NCBI GenBank assembly: GCA_019614645.1
Contig: JABWDB010000005.1
Coordinates: 11,502,001-11,566,000 of the forward strand
Direction: 5' to 3'
DNA: 64,000 nt
Source of the DNA: Stratiolaelaps scimitus
Taxonomy: Eukaryota; Arthropoda; Arachnida; Mesostigmata; Laelapidae
The notes under the pieces were generated by a model. The model saw nothing but the letters and a program-made list of their open reading frames with translations. It searched no databases and was not told the origin of the DNA. Below are positions 21,481 through 34,490 of the stretch, one piece after another. The position numbers and the translations under genes are program-made. Numbering within the stretch: position 1 is the first letter of the stretch; each line of letters opens with the position of its first letter.

Positions 21481-24400
21481 CAAGTGAAATGAGAGAAGAG
21501 TGAAAACGCTTCGTAACACGTATAGTATTATATTTGGATTATAAAAGTGGACGACAATTGTACCTGCTGAATACATCTAACAGCCTTCTCTACATAAAGC
21601 CTTAATAAAATATTAAAAGCAACGACGTGCCACCTCCCCGGTTCTTAAGCGTGCTCAAAATAGCAATTTCGTTGCCCCTTTGACTACACTTGCATTAAAA
21701 ATGCAGGTGGTTCTTCTGAAGGGGATGATAACCTTTCTCTTGATATCTATAAAATGCTCAACAATTGTATCGTGTTATATTTGGGTTAGAAACGAGTGAC
21801 AGTATTAAATCGAATAATTTATTGCATCCCTACACGAGGATACCTGTCAATTTTTCAGGCTGACTCAGAGCTAACATGTAATGTCCGTTACGATACTGCT
21901 GCCACGGTTCTGCCTATCAGCGAAAACTGACAAGAACGCACTGTCCTTCAAATTCAGAACACGGACATTGTTTTTGTGTTCAACAACACAGGACATTATG
22001 GAAGCATTAACGTGCAACAATAAGGAGACGCCAAAATGTCTACTGTAATATGCAAGCAGCATTATGTCATAGCATATCAGAGATTGTTCGTAACATCAAC
22101 AAAAAAAAGGCAACGATTATTTGAGTTCGATTTAATTAATCAGTCACGTTGAGTCGGTCTGTGTCAAATTTATATTATCACTCACGCAAACAGAGACCTA
22201 TATCCATCACGGGTTCCAGCCTTAACTATATTTCTCTCAAATGAGTAAACAGATGAAATCAAGAAGCGAAAAGACTTCGCCGGTTCTGGAAACCTACCTT
22301 AACCCCGCGCGGGATGAAGACACCCCACTTCTTGCGTATTCCTTAGGTGTCTGTCTGATAGGATTGTCTCGAAGACACAGCACCACCCTAACCGTTATGT
22401 CGCCCGAGTAAGAAGTTGTTCTAGTCGACGTTCAATGTTACAATCCCTTCTACCATTGGGATTTTCCAGGCGGAGTCCGGCAGAGAGCTGCGGCGAAAAC
22501 GACACCAGCACAAGATGATTCCGCCGCGTTGTGCCCAACACCACTGCTCGCTGACGTCGTTCGGTATCCTCTTGTTTTGTAGGCGGCGACGTTCGTACAC
22601 TGCCTAGCAGCGCGCTCAATATTTGGTCCACTGGTAACATTTGCACCGCGCGTGCCTGCGGCTCATCTGTCTATCTGCGAGCATGAGCGCTGTTGCTGCA
22701 GGGGCCGTAGATCCTCACTGGCTTAGATTCGTTGGCTGCAGTCAGACAAGTTGAGCAGATCGCTCCTCTAGCATCGTGCAACACGGGAGACAGCTCCTCG
22801 TCTTACGAGGTATCTCGATTTGATCTTTTCTCAACGCTCTGAACACTGCTCCCGCTGTCAACACACACACACTGAACCTGTTCGCTCATTGCTGCCTGCT
22901 GTATTTTCGGCAGCAATCTATGTGCATAGTGCTACGTCGTGTTTTTCGCCGAGTTTCTGCTGCTGCTACCACTCCTGGTATTTATTGCCACTGATCAATT
23001 ATTAGTTATCGCTGCCACTCTGTATCGGAGCCGCAGTAGTAACAGTATGACGTACGCACCCGACCGCAACGGGGTAGTCGCTGTTGGATTTGCTGCTATT
23101 GCGGGATGGGAGTCTCGGATATCTGGTGGTTACTGTCGTCTGCGCTGTCTCAGAGGAGCAGCAGCAGCAACGGAACCAGCGGCAGCAGTGGACTGGAGTC
23201 AGCTCAGCCCGTTCGGGCCAGAAACAACGGAGGCAGGCGGAGCACCGACGACGGTGCTCTCCGCAAACCGAGCCAGTGAGCGAGCACCACACCGATGTGG
23301 TGTCGCCGCTAACAGACACACGCGCGGATGCCCACTAGCTACCTACAACGGGCGCTGCTGCTCCGGCCACAACGGGCGCTCATGGGTGCTATCTACCGTA
23401 CTCGCACACGGAGTTCGTATCTAGCTGACGTATCAGCCCCCGCTGCCAGCTGCACCGTCAGCCGCTGAACAAAATGGCGTAAACGGTACACGAACGAACG
23501 AACGCCCGCCTCGATCACTCGACATCTGTACAATGACTTTCGTGCCTCTTGTGTGACATGAGCACTGGAGCGGTCATGTCCTTAGTAACTTGCTACAAGT
23601 GGTAAGTCATGTGCGCGTGAGCAGCAGGGCGATTACCTGGGGGAGAGCACTGCTCCCGCAGAGCAATCGTGGATAAACTCTGCGGTCGAAGTCGCGCGAA
23701 TGTGGTAAACAAATGAAGTGCCTTGTCTCGCATCAAAACGAGATAATGGAGTATCCGTGACGCAAGATGCGGCAACCGACTGAAGATCGAATACGTCCAC
23801 GCAGTGGACGCGTACGACTTCAGAAGTGGATTAATATTCCTCCGATCATCTGGGAGCCCGCGTTGTTCCCTCGCTCGTAAAATTCCGCCAGATTAGCGGA
23901 ACAGCTTACGCGATACAGCCTTCGAAAATCTTGGCTGTGTGGTAACCGAGTTTTTATTTGTGTACCCTCCCACTCGACCGGTTCGCTGGGTGAACGTCAC
24001 TCCTACCCTCGCCTGTTGCCTTCTTCTTGAATAGGAAGGTGCACTCGTTCATAGCGAGATGCTTGGCAGCATGATCTATGCCGATCTTGCTACGTCTGCG
24101 GATTGTCGGGCCATCCGGGATCACGAAGCATTGGCTAACGGTGGAGAGGAGAAGAACGGTGTGAAGGATTATTTATTCCATCTAAAAACTCCATCCAAAA
24201 ACATGTTATTGAAATACACTTTGGAGTTTCCTTATGACGAACATAGGCTACGGTTGCTGCGAGGCGGTTCGAGCAAGTTGAGTTATATATATTGATTTTC
24301 CTTATAGAGGAAATTATTCTTTCAGGGTCCCATGACGGGTTACGAGGGAAGTTGCCCGTAAAATGCAACTCTGAAACTAATGCAATATACGATATAGGAG

Positions 24401-26251
24401 ATGTTCTTCGTAGCCTGTGAACGAATTCTAATCTAGTTAGTTATCCTTGACTGGGGTAAAGCAATACTTGCTAAGCAAACCAAAAACACAAAAATCAAAA
24501 TATTCTATATATATATATATATACAAACGGATACGTATATTTAAAAAAAAATTAACCAAAATAAGAACGAGAAAAAATTAAAAGCAAAAAAAAAGGTAAA
24601 CATGAATATATAATACTACTTGCCATATTTTATGAAATAAACAGCTAAATTGGCCATAGAATCGTCTTCATAGTCATGGATCACTGTGAGCTGTGGTACT
24701 TCTGTTTTGTTAACATAATTTCTTATATTGTAAAATGCGGAAAAATGTAGAGCCTTCGAATAAAGTGAGATTTTTTACTTCGGTTGACATATACGATTTT
24801 ACGTAACGTTGCATCTAGTTTCCTTAGGCTATAATGATAACACGTGCCTCTCATATTCCAATATTAAAAAACAGGCATAGTTAATTGCTATTTCGACTGC
24901 TCGTGTCACGCCTGCACCAAGAGAGAGAGAACGTTTAATCCCGTTGGCGTACGCGTTAGCTCCAAGCGGCCCGTTCTGTAATCCTGTCTAAATTGAAGCA
25001 AAATGTCTGCGTCTGGACTCAAGGCCATCGTCTTCAGCTGAAACCGCCTTAATTTTCGTTTGATTCAGTGGACAAAGGCGCGAGGTCCCTGCGCGGCAGT
25101 CAAACAACTCCTCTAACGCAAGCAGCTATCTGCGAGTTCCTCGTCGATTACACCATTACTGATTATACGCTGTGCAGAATGGCTCCTATGATATTTGACT
25201 TCAGCCTTTGCTTTTATCATTCGGTGGGCAGTATTGTCTTTACAGAATACACTATAAGTGAAAGTACCTGAACGAAAATGGAAACGCGAAGAAATCGGTT
25301 CTTCAATTACGTTGTCCGTCAAGTGCACTCATTAATAATCTCATGCTGTCGCGGAACCAACGCGGCCAGCCTTGAAACAAAGTGCTGATTTAGGCAGAAA
25401 TCAGGCGCGGGTTCATCATCAACAGTGTCTAAATACAACGGCCATGAAAGTGTAGAATAACATATTCGTAATCTCCGATGTCTTACCACATACGTTAATC
25501 TCCGTGTTATCGTTCATTGTTGCCGTTTCTCACGCTTGTTACTTTACTCTTGCGTTAAAGTCTCGAAAACATTCAAATCATTACCGCGCGTCCGTCCTTG
25601 CTAGTCCTATTCCAGGCGGATCCCGCTAGATTGGCGGGCCACTTCGAGCCGCCGACGAGACGGTGGCGGCGGCGTCAAGGTCCACAGCACTCGCAGCAAT
25701 AGCAGCCAGCATAGCCGGGGGCATTTCAAGGGGTATTCTATTATAACTGATAGAGACAACACGCATGCGCGTGAGGGCATGTGTCGCCCGTAGGGAAAAA
25801 TAATATTGCAATAAAGCAATGAATCTCCGATTCAGGCAGCCATGCATGTGTACGTACTTCATATCTACGCGTGTTCGTTGACCAAGCTTGCAGGTGACTC
25901 TGCGAGCCAAGGAGACAGGGACCCAGCGGCGAAATAGCGCAGCTGCACCATAAAACCCCTTGAGAGCTTTCGGGTTGGCTCTTTTTCCCTCGATGGTGGT
26001 ACCCCCCCTGTCTCTACGAGAAAGCTTTTTTTTCCGTTGGACGCGCGAGCGCGGATACGTGCCCGCCCATACACAGATACACACCCTCACATGCAACGAA
26101 GCTAAATACAGACACAGCCTTAATATAGGGGCTCTGCCCGGCTACCTGGTGGTACACAGCACGGCGCAGTGCTCGGTTTGTGCTGTGTCTTTTGTACGGC
26201 GGCAACGACAGCATCAGCGGCGACGGCGGCTGTAGACACAAATCTGCGACC
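21481..26251. other. Intergenic DNA
   Basis: No supported gene. 22800-23440 is GC-rich with CAG/CTG-rich stretches and a 161-codon frame lacking an ATG start. 24500-24660 is A-rich with TA repeats. 25600-26250 is GC-rich. I see no conserved domain in any frame. Confidence 0.4.
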
Positions 26252-26370
26252 CGACAGTACTGTTTGTCTTTTTTTTTTTTTTTTTACAAAAGGGGGGGTG
26301 TTGGCATGCTAATGCCAACACCATGACCGCCCCCCCCTTATGGAACTGTTGACGACAGTACTGTTTGTCT
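26252..26370 (-). mobile_element. Small poly(A)-tailed hairpin retro-insertion with 18 bp TSD
   Basis: CGACAGTACTGTTTGTCT occurs at 26252-26269 and 26353-26370. Between them, read on the minus strand, is about 66 bp ending in a run of about 16 A (a plus-strand T run to 26285). The body holds a perfect 11 bp stem, GGTGTTGGCAT paired with ATGCCAACACC across a 4-base loop, flanked by G-run and C-run arms that extend it. The TSD plus terminal poly(A) is the signature of LINE-mediated target-primed retroposition. The source RNA is not recognised. Confidence 0.75.
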
Positions 26371-26589
26371 AGAGGAGCAGAACTGCTGCTGCCGTGCCGT
26401 GTGTTGATGGTGTTGTCGGCGCTGGTGCAGTTACGATACGGCCGTTCCCGCAGCGTCAGCAGCATAAGCGCTGAGAGGAGGACTGGTTAGCAGACAGACA
26501 GAAAGATAGATTCGGCTGTTGTGTTCGGCTCCTTCCTATGACGGCCGCCGGCGACTTCCTACGGCCGACGTCGGGCCACTAAAGGCGGA

Positions 26590-27560
26590 CATTTCGATTG
26601 CTGCCGCTGCTGCCGTTGCTAGTACTATTAGTGGCACTATGTCTGTGTCTCGATCTGTGTGTGAGAGAGCTTGTGACTAGGGTCGCTACCGTTGGCACTG
26701 CTGTGGCTGGAGCAGCTGTGGCGTTCGATTGGCGGTGCTTACGTTGGCTGCTGCTGCCGTCGTCGTCGTTCCCGCCTGGTCTCATCTCTGGCAGCGGCTG
26801 TTGGCGGCGGCGGCGGCACCTTCTCAGCTAATCATCCATTCGTTCGTGCTGTGATGTGGTGGTGTCGTTGAGCTACGGAGTTGCTATTTGTTACGGCGAC
26901 TGTGGCAACAACGACGACAACGCTAGCAGCGACTGAATGCTGTTGTTGCTTCTGCTGCTGTTCTCGAGCCGTAGTGACTGGGCGAGCAGCCCTGAACGGC
27001 GGTGCTGTTGGTGGTTGTGTACCTGATATGGCGACTGCTACCCGCTATTGCTGCTGCTGCTGCTGCTGTCGGTAGCGATCATCGAGTGAGTGCTGTTGCT
27101 GCTGGTAGCTTTTGGTGGACGTCGTCTGTTGTGGTCGGCCGCGGTGGCGAGATCCCTTGGTTCTTTCGGTCGTCTGGGCCACAGGCAACACAGTGGAACT
27201 GAGCTGCTGGTGGAGTGCTTCTGCTGCTGGGGTTGATTACGGCAGCGTCGAGAAGTGTGGACAGTGTTCCTTAGTTTTGGTCGTTTTTCTCGTGGTGGTG
27301 GTCGTCGTCGTGGTAGTGGTGCGCCTGCTGCTGCTGCTACTGTTCTGGCCACTGGATCTCTCGAGGTCTCTCTCGGCTACTGCTGCTACGGTCGCTGTTG
27401 GTGCTCTTTCGAGACGACGACACTGGTGGTGTACCCGCCGTACTAGTGGTTGGCCACCTCGTTCGTCCATGTGCAGCAGTCCAGCAGGCAAGCAGGTAGT
27501 CAATGGGCGGCCAGCTCAACAGAATTGAACGCCAGTGAACGGCCATCAGCCGAGCCGTGG
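26590..27560. other. GC-rich CTG/CGG/GTC trinucleotide region upstream of VAP
   Basis: Dense CTG, CGG, CGT and GTG triplets leave open frames on both strands, none with conserved motifs. Given its place 0.5-1.5 kb upstream of the VAP start codon it may be promoter or 5' UTR sequence of that gene; this is inference. Confidence 0.4.
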
Positions 27561-28034
27561 CGGATTGACGAAGATCGATAAGTGCAGGTGGTGGTGGCGG
27601 CGAATGTGAATAGAGTATGCACAGTTAGCTAAGCTAGGAGCAGTGCAGGTTACGCCAGTGGCAGCGGTCATTCGCGCCTTCCTCCGCCCCAAGTAGACGA
27701 CGACGGGCTACAACGGCCCCCGTACCACCCCCAGCAAGCAACTCGTGAACTGACCGAAAATTCTCATCGGCCGGCGAGCAGACAAGGGCGGAAGGGATAT
27801 TCTCGCTGGAGAAAAGAGAACACCCGCCCCCCCCAGTCATCGGCTGACTGTCAGAATCCGACATTCTGAGCCGTCGAGTGTTATGCTGAGTGGATCGCAG
27901 TGAGCGTGTGTGAATGCAAATGCCAAGAAGCTGTGATTAGCAGGTGAGGTGCGCTGAAGGAGAACTAACGAATAATCCAGGAGAATTTATATTTCGTTGT
28001 ACGCTCAGGGATAGTTGAGCCGAGCCATCCTTCG

Positions 28035-28062
28035 TATATATATATATATATATATATATATA
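28035..28062. repeat. (TA)n array in presumed VAP 5' UTR
   Basis: 28 bp of TA ending about 38 bp upstream of the VAP ATG, with no splice acceptor in between. It is therefore probably transcribed in the leader or lies at the promoter. Confidence 0.85.
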
Positions 28063-28099
28063 CGTGAACATCTCTTCGTTATCGTGGTGATAAATCTCG

Positions 28100-28157
28100 A
28101 TGGCAGCCATGGAGCAGATTCTTCAGCTCGAGCCCAAGACGGAGCTCCGTTTCAAAG
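28100..28157 (+). CDS. VAP coding exon 1
   Basis: Starts ATGGCAGCCATGGAG and encodes [16 protein letters not shown]. Donor TTCAAAG|GTAAGC, phase 1. Confidence 0.93.
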
Positions 28158-31100
28158 GTAAGCATGACACACACACACACATATATATATATATATGCAA
28201 AGAGCCACACAAGGCAGAGACACCAACTCAACAGAGCCTGATACTAAATGGAATCTGAAAAACGGCGGCGCCAACAACAACAACAGTGGACAAACGATTC
28301 ATTTCGCACGATGCGGATCCAGTCGTCGAGTGAAACTGCTGAACAAGAGTGTTGTGGAAGAACGATAAACGACCACCACACGCTTATTCCACTTTACCCT
28401 TCTTTGGGGGTGTCGCTGAGACTTCTGTTACTGCCGATACGTCAATACAATAGCAGGTATCGTTTTGTGTGTCCATGATGATGTACCATACAAGCACGCA
28501 TACAATAGAAGTTCCGGTCGGCGCCGACAACGACGACGACAACGGCAACACCGGCGTGAATGAGCCATCTTCAGCCTCTTCCATGATGATGTGAAGCAGC
28601 ACTGTTAATAGGGGAAGTCTCTGACCGGTGCCTATATTAGATCAGTCGAGTCGCCGGCCGACAGCGCAAAGCTGCGAGTCGAGCTGCGGCTAGCCAGATG
28701 ATATGGATAATAGGGGCCATAGGAAATCGCTGGCCAGTGAAACCGAGATGGACCCGTTTTGTCACCCAGAGTCACTAGCAACCGCTGGCCGGGCCAGGGC
28801 CGCAGACGGAACACACCCTGAACCTGTGCTATATGGGTCTGTGTTGTGGTCAGGTGTCTCGGAAGGTGTTCGAACAAACAGCATGGCAGTGGCTGCTGCT
28901 GCTGATGTCTCGTCGCTGCCGGCGTTGCTAACTGGCCTAGAATTTCAGATCGGCAACGAAAGACACACACGCGAGTTTGTATTGCTGCTAGATCTGCCGC
29001 AAAAGCGATTTCGACGTTTTCTCGCATTGGCTCGGAAGCTCAAAGCCACGGTTCTGTGGCGAGTGGATGAGCGGCCGGATACGCGCCCCGCCTTCATCAA
29101 GTGACAGAGGTCGCCTTGTTTTTCCATAGTGACCCTGTCCGTTCACTTGTTTTCTCATTTGCTTCGTACAGGTACAGTAAAATAAGGGTACGTGTCGCGG
29201 ATGACGGCTTGATTACCGGTGGTTGCGACAAATGCGAGATCATCCGGGAGAAAATCATGAGCTGAGAGATCCTGCTTCATAATGGAAAGTCTCGGAAATG
29301 ATCGATGAGCGCGTATTGTTCTGCTGACCCGCCGTGTCAGTGTTATTGAATATGTGTTCATACCCTCGGAAACAACAATTGCTGGCTAGCGTGTGCAAGC
29401 TCCACAGGACGAGAGAAATACACGAGTATTCTAGTCACACTTATATACACACACACGAATGCTCTCTCTCTCTCTCTCTCTTTTTCGTTTTAGGAAAACA
29501 ACATCATACGCCATCATTCGATTGAGACGTCGATTATGCTTCTATGTCCTTCACTTATACGATTTATGCCGTGTCGTGTTATCGTTAATACACACGGACA
29601 CCGACACCCAGACGGACCTCGGCCACCATCGCCATCGCTGCACAGTTAACTAGCAGTTGGCTGTATGGCACTTGCCAGAGATAGCCGAGTCGTGGGTGGC
29701 TCGATCACTGGTAGTCTCCCACTGGCCATGGTGGCCACTGCTGATATTCGTCGAATTCGTCGATATTCTTTCTGGTCATTTCAGTCAATCAATCAATCAG
29801 TCAGTCAGTCTGTCTGCAGGCCTGTCTCCCAGCTTGCAGGCATAGTGCAGCCAGCCTTGCACCCGTGGGAACTGAGCTCGCAGAATAGCAGCGATCGTAA
29901 TATTGCTGCTGCTTGTTGTAGCAGCAGTAGGCGTTGAATGGCACTCCGTCTTAATCGGCTCAGCTATCCCGTGTGCCCCTCTCGGCCTCCATATCTCTCT
30001 CTCTCTCTCTCTCTCCGTCTCTGGCCGCCCGTCGGTCTGTGTGTCGGTTGTCATGCCATTTTCTCTGTGCGTGTCTCTTCCTCGTTGACGGCCGAACGCT
30101 GGCGCCGGCTTGTTCGCGCAACACAGATGACAGACACTTCGATTTCGCGACGGTACTGACTCGGCTCGGCCGCTGCCGTTGTACATATCTCGGCTGCAAA
30201 TCAACGAGCCGCAGCACAATTGCCAGTATGTCCCGTACACATACACGCATGCGTAGACATAGCTTACCTCCATCCAACCAATTTCTATCTACTACTTTAC
30301 GCTCGGTCTGAAGACGAATTGAGTTTTTCCGCAATATCTAATCGTCTGCAGTTTGCTCATAGCCGGGATTTCTGCCCGGTGATATCCGCGAATGTGTTTG
30401 TAGACTATATAACACAAGTAACAAGGACTCTGGCGAAGTAGGTAACTGGCTGGTAGCTGCTTAGGTCTCCGATAAATGGAAATAGCTGTTACCACTCTCA
30501 TTGATCGACCCTATCTAGATTGATAGCCACGAATGCCAACGCGACCGCCGTACTGTTCAACAAGTATTGCACTCACTATAAATGTTCCTACTAGGCATTC
30601 ACCACTCAGTGTATTACTATACTTGTGATGAGCCTTCCACGTATGCTGCGCGCGTGTGCGTGTGTAGGCGTACTCGTCAAACACACTAAAGAGGATCATT
30701 GCAGTTCTCTGCTTAATACTTCTTAAAAAAAATTCTAATCCAAAACTTAAGCATTGTTAAAATTGCAGTTCCGGAAATAAACCTCAAATATTATGTTACG
30801 TTATACTTCTGCGTAATAGCAACAGATTAGAGATGTTTGCCAACGGGTGATCATTTCATCGCAATTTTATAGACAGGCTAATTCAAGCTCAATACTGTCC
30901 TTCATCAACAGCTTGTACCCCAAGCTATTCTTGTTGCGATTTATGAATGTTGTCATGAATGTTATTATTAGACCATTGTTCAATTTTGTCTCTCGTCGTG
31001 ATCATAGTTCTGTTGCTAAAAACTACGCGAAGCGGTAGAATTCGGCGAGGTGAGCCAATACTTTCTATGTCACTTTCGAGACCTTGGGAAGCGACAGGCG

Positions 31101-31494
31101 TGACACAGCTGGAAACAAATAACATCACTAGTCATCCAATGTAAGGAGGTGTATCTCGATTTATTCTGAGGATAACGATGGGTACATGGATGTATTGTAA
31201 ATATAGTATTTTTATTCATTCATGCCGCTTTCGATCTCGCCAACTCTCTACTTATAGAATGATATTATTATGATCTGAGCTCGACAAGTTTACCACATTC
31301 ATTTGTTGTATCTAGAAAGCGTATCGGATTTCAAGAGATCAGGCAAATGAATCGCTAGCGCGCTCTATAGCCTCGCAAGTAACCTAAAATCGCACGTCCA
31401 AAACAATGATATCGATCGGGCGGTAAGGGATCGCTTAGTTAGGTGGTGCAGCAAATCCGCGCAGTAATGTTCGGTGAAGTCAATTGTATGGTAG

Positions 31495-31529
<35 letters not shown>

Positions 31530-34439
31530 GTTGGCTGAGAGTCAACCCGAAAGCCTGTATATATATTTATTTATTTATTATTCTACTATTGCTAGTGAAC
31601 GTTGATTGATACAAGCAAAGCAGTGGATAGTCACCGGCATCAAACAGCCAGCACTTCTAATGCAACGCTTTGAACAGCTACGAGTACGAACAGCTACAAG
31701 TGCCACTACTATCACTATAACGGCCAACATCACTACTGTGGCTGTGCGGGATAAATTAGGGAATTTTGCAATTGAACATTTCACAATTATATGCGGACTC
31801 CACTATCGATTGTATTCGAGATCATGGACGCATGTCTTGGTCGCATTCATATTCTTTCCACCAATCGAACTGAAAAACGATTTGCCAGCGAGACAGAGGG
31901 ACGCACTGCCAGATGTGTCCCTCCAGCTCGAGGGTCCAGCTCAAAAGGGTTCGGCCACCAGTCGATTGGCGGTGTGGCTACCGGTTTTGGGATGCGCTCA
32001 GCGTTCAGCCTTCTTCTTGAGCTAGCAAAATATCAATATTCGCACGCTGGCCTGCTTTCGACTATCCCACAGCTGATTATTATTGTTGTTGTTCTTATTA
32101 GATAATTGTCGTCACAGATTCCCGGGAAAACGTTGCCCCTCGTTGCTCATAGTACATATTATGAAATTATTATTACGCTAGACAATGTATCTACATAAAT
32201 GGCCGTTTTGACGTTTGGCTTTCCATTTTGCTTGAGTGACACTCCCGAAAGTATTGACTTTACTGCGAATAAAATTTGAAATATTGACTTTACTGCGACC
32301 ACAGTAAAGTCAATATTTCAAATGTTTATTCAAACATGCAGTAATTAGGAATTATTTCTAGGGATTGTGGGGGGGGGGGGGATTAACAAGAACCGGGGCT
32401 GAGGCCGACATTGTCTTGAGGAAGGCTATGACATTGCCTCTCTGCCTCACAGCGAGGGACAGGCGTTGCAGAAGGAAAGATCCACATAGTCTCCGTTCAC
32501 CGTATATATCCTCAGCTGTTATAGGAGTCTATTTCGTATGTGACTGTTGACAACGAATTTAGTCTTGTTGTCCGCAAATGTCAAAAAGCTATTCACGATG
32601 TTTGTTTTTACCCAGTTCGAATAAACATTGCCTGGGGATCAGCTCGTAAATAGATGATGGGAGCCGCTAGACAGATGTTCGAGACGAACGGTGCTGTCGT
32701 TGTTGTTCGATTTCGTACGTGGACTGGCCAGCGTAGCGCCGCCGATTTCCCTGTCGTGCACTGCTGTATCGCTATCACAAGCCGTTGTCTTGCCTACGCA
32801 GAGCGTAAGGAAGCTTTGGTGTCTAACGACCTCTGCCGCATTCTATGGCCAGTCTCTACCTGGTACCTCTTCTAGTTATCGACTCTGGAATTACTTGCTT
32901 GAATTCCCTTGCCTGTTCACCTGGTATTAGCTGCTCAATGAGCATTTAGCCACCTATCGTTGATCCGATAATGTCTCGACGATCTATCCGTGTCATTCGC
33001 ACATGAGGGGCTTCGATGACACCGGATGACCGCTGCTAGGCCGCATCTGCAGGTGTAAGTCGGAGTAATTGGCGGGTACCAGTGGCGAACTTTTGTTAAC
33101 TCTCACGCAATTGTCCCTGATGAGACCAGCTGGTCGAAGCAATACCAGCGCAATACGTAGTCTACCGTCATGTTTCGTGTATGGATTATTGGACAGCATT
33201 ATTGAAATGCAAAGCTTATGGCAAAGTTTCAAAATCGATCCGTATAGTTAACGGGTCATATATTGTTCCAAGTATAATGACGATTTATCGAACGGATGCC
33301 CATTAAGCAGCAGCTCTCTAACACGTGGAACTAGTAGGTTCAACCTTTGAAAAGACCAGATACAAATAATACCAGCGTGTCTTCTATTTTAGGATAAGCT
33401 GCAGGTTTTTCTCTACATTTAAGAGAACACTGACTGAGAGAGACGCCAAATCGACTTGTGAAAAATGTCACTTATGACTCGATATCATTTTCAAACGTCC
33501 ACATAGCCGCTCAGTCAGCAGTGAGTCTATGCCCGATCAAAACGCGATTTATTTACATTCATATAAAAATGGTTTAACTATGCGCGTTCCAATATGCGCG
33601 ACACCAATATTTAGTCGCATGCCATCGAATGAATCTTGACACGCGCCGCCGCTGTCGCCGCTGCCGAGAATTACATCGGCATAGCGGGATGCGATGACGA
33701 GTTGTTACTAATATGGCTGAGTTCAACGAATACCGTAGCTGGGCCAGCAGAAGGCTAAATATCGAGAGCGGCTTGTCTACTGAACTACTCACTACGCTGG
33801 CTGCCTCATTCGTCGAGATCGGTGGGTCGTTCGCCCTGAAGACATCGATTTTAATCCCAAATATTCAGTCAATGACATTGGACGGCATTAGATACCGTAG
33901 TGCCGTCCGTGTGGCGGGTTCGAGAATAGCATCATCTATTAGATCTGTATGGCATCGAAGGTATCAGTGACTGCGTGAGGACTATATGAGGCGGCCTGCC
34001 GGGTTAAGCAGCATAAGCAAAGGTGACCGCAGTGGACTGCGTTGAAGTATTATTACACATCTGTCACTGACAGACTGCAAGCCACTTCCACGACGATATG
34101 TCGGACGACGTTTAACGTGAGCGAATTTAGAGGGCGAAATCTACAAATATAGAGGGTTAGAGAGCTTAACAGCAGCAACCGTCTCCTTTGTTACATCACC
34201 CATAGAGATACTTCGTTCATTGTCCAGGAGATCGGCGTATGTAACAGGAATATGTATCACGATTATGGATATTATTCCGCCGACGCGAAACGCTTGGTCC
34301 AAATTCGACCCTCACATCCCTTTGACGAACGGCGTGCTTGAGTTAATGCCCACATAATGTGTGCTCATAGCTGATTTTCTGCAGGGACGAAGAGTTACAC
34401 GGTATTATATAAGAATAATCTAAAAATAATAATAATAAT

Positions 34440-34490
<51 letters not shown>

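Noticed and set aside
22939..23424. 161-codon plus-strand open frame
   Set aside because: It begins with GTG, sits in GC/CAG-rich sequence where several frames are open, and has no recognisable domain.
28703..29104. 134-codon ATG-initiated frame in VAP intron 1
   Set aside because: No domain, no matching splice phases with VAP exons, and overlapped by an equally long antisense frame.
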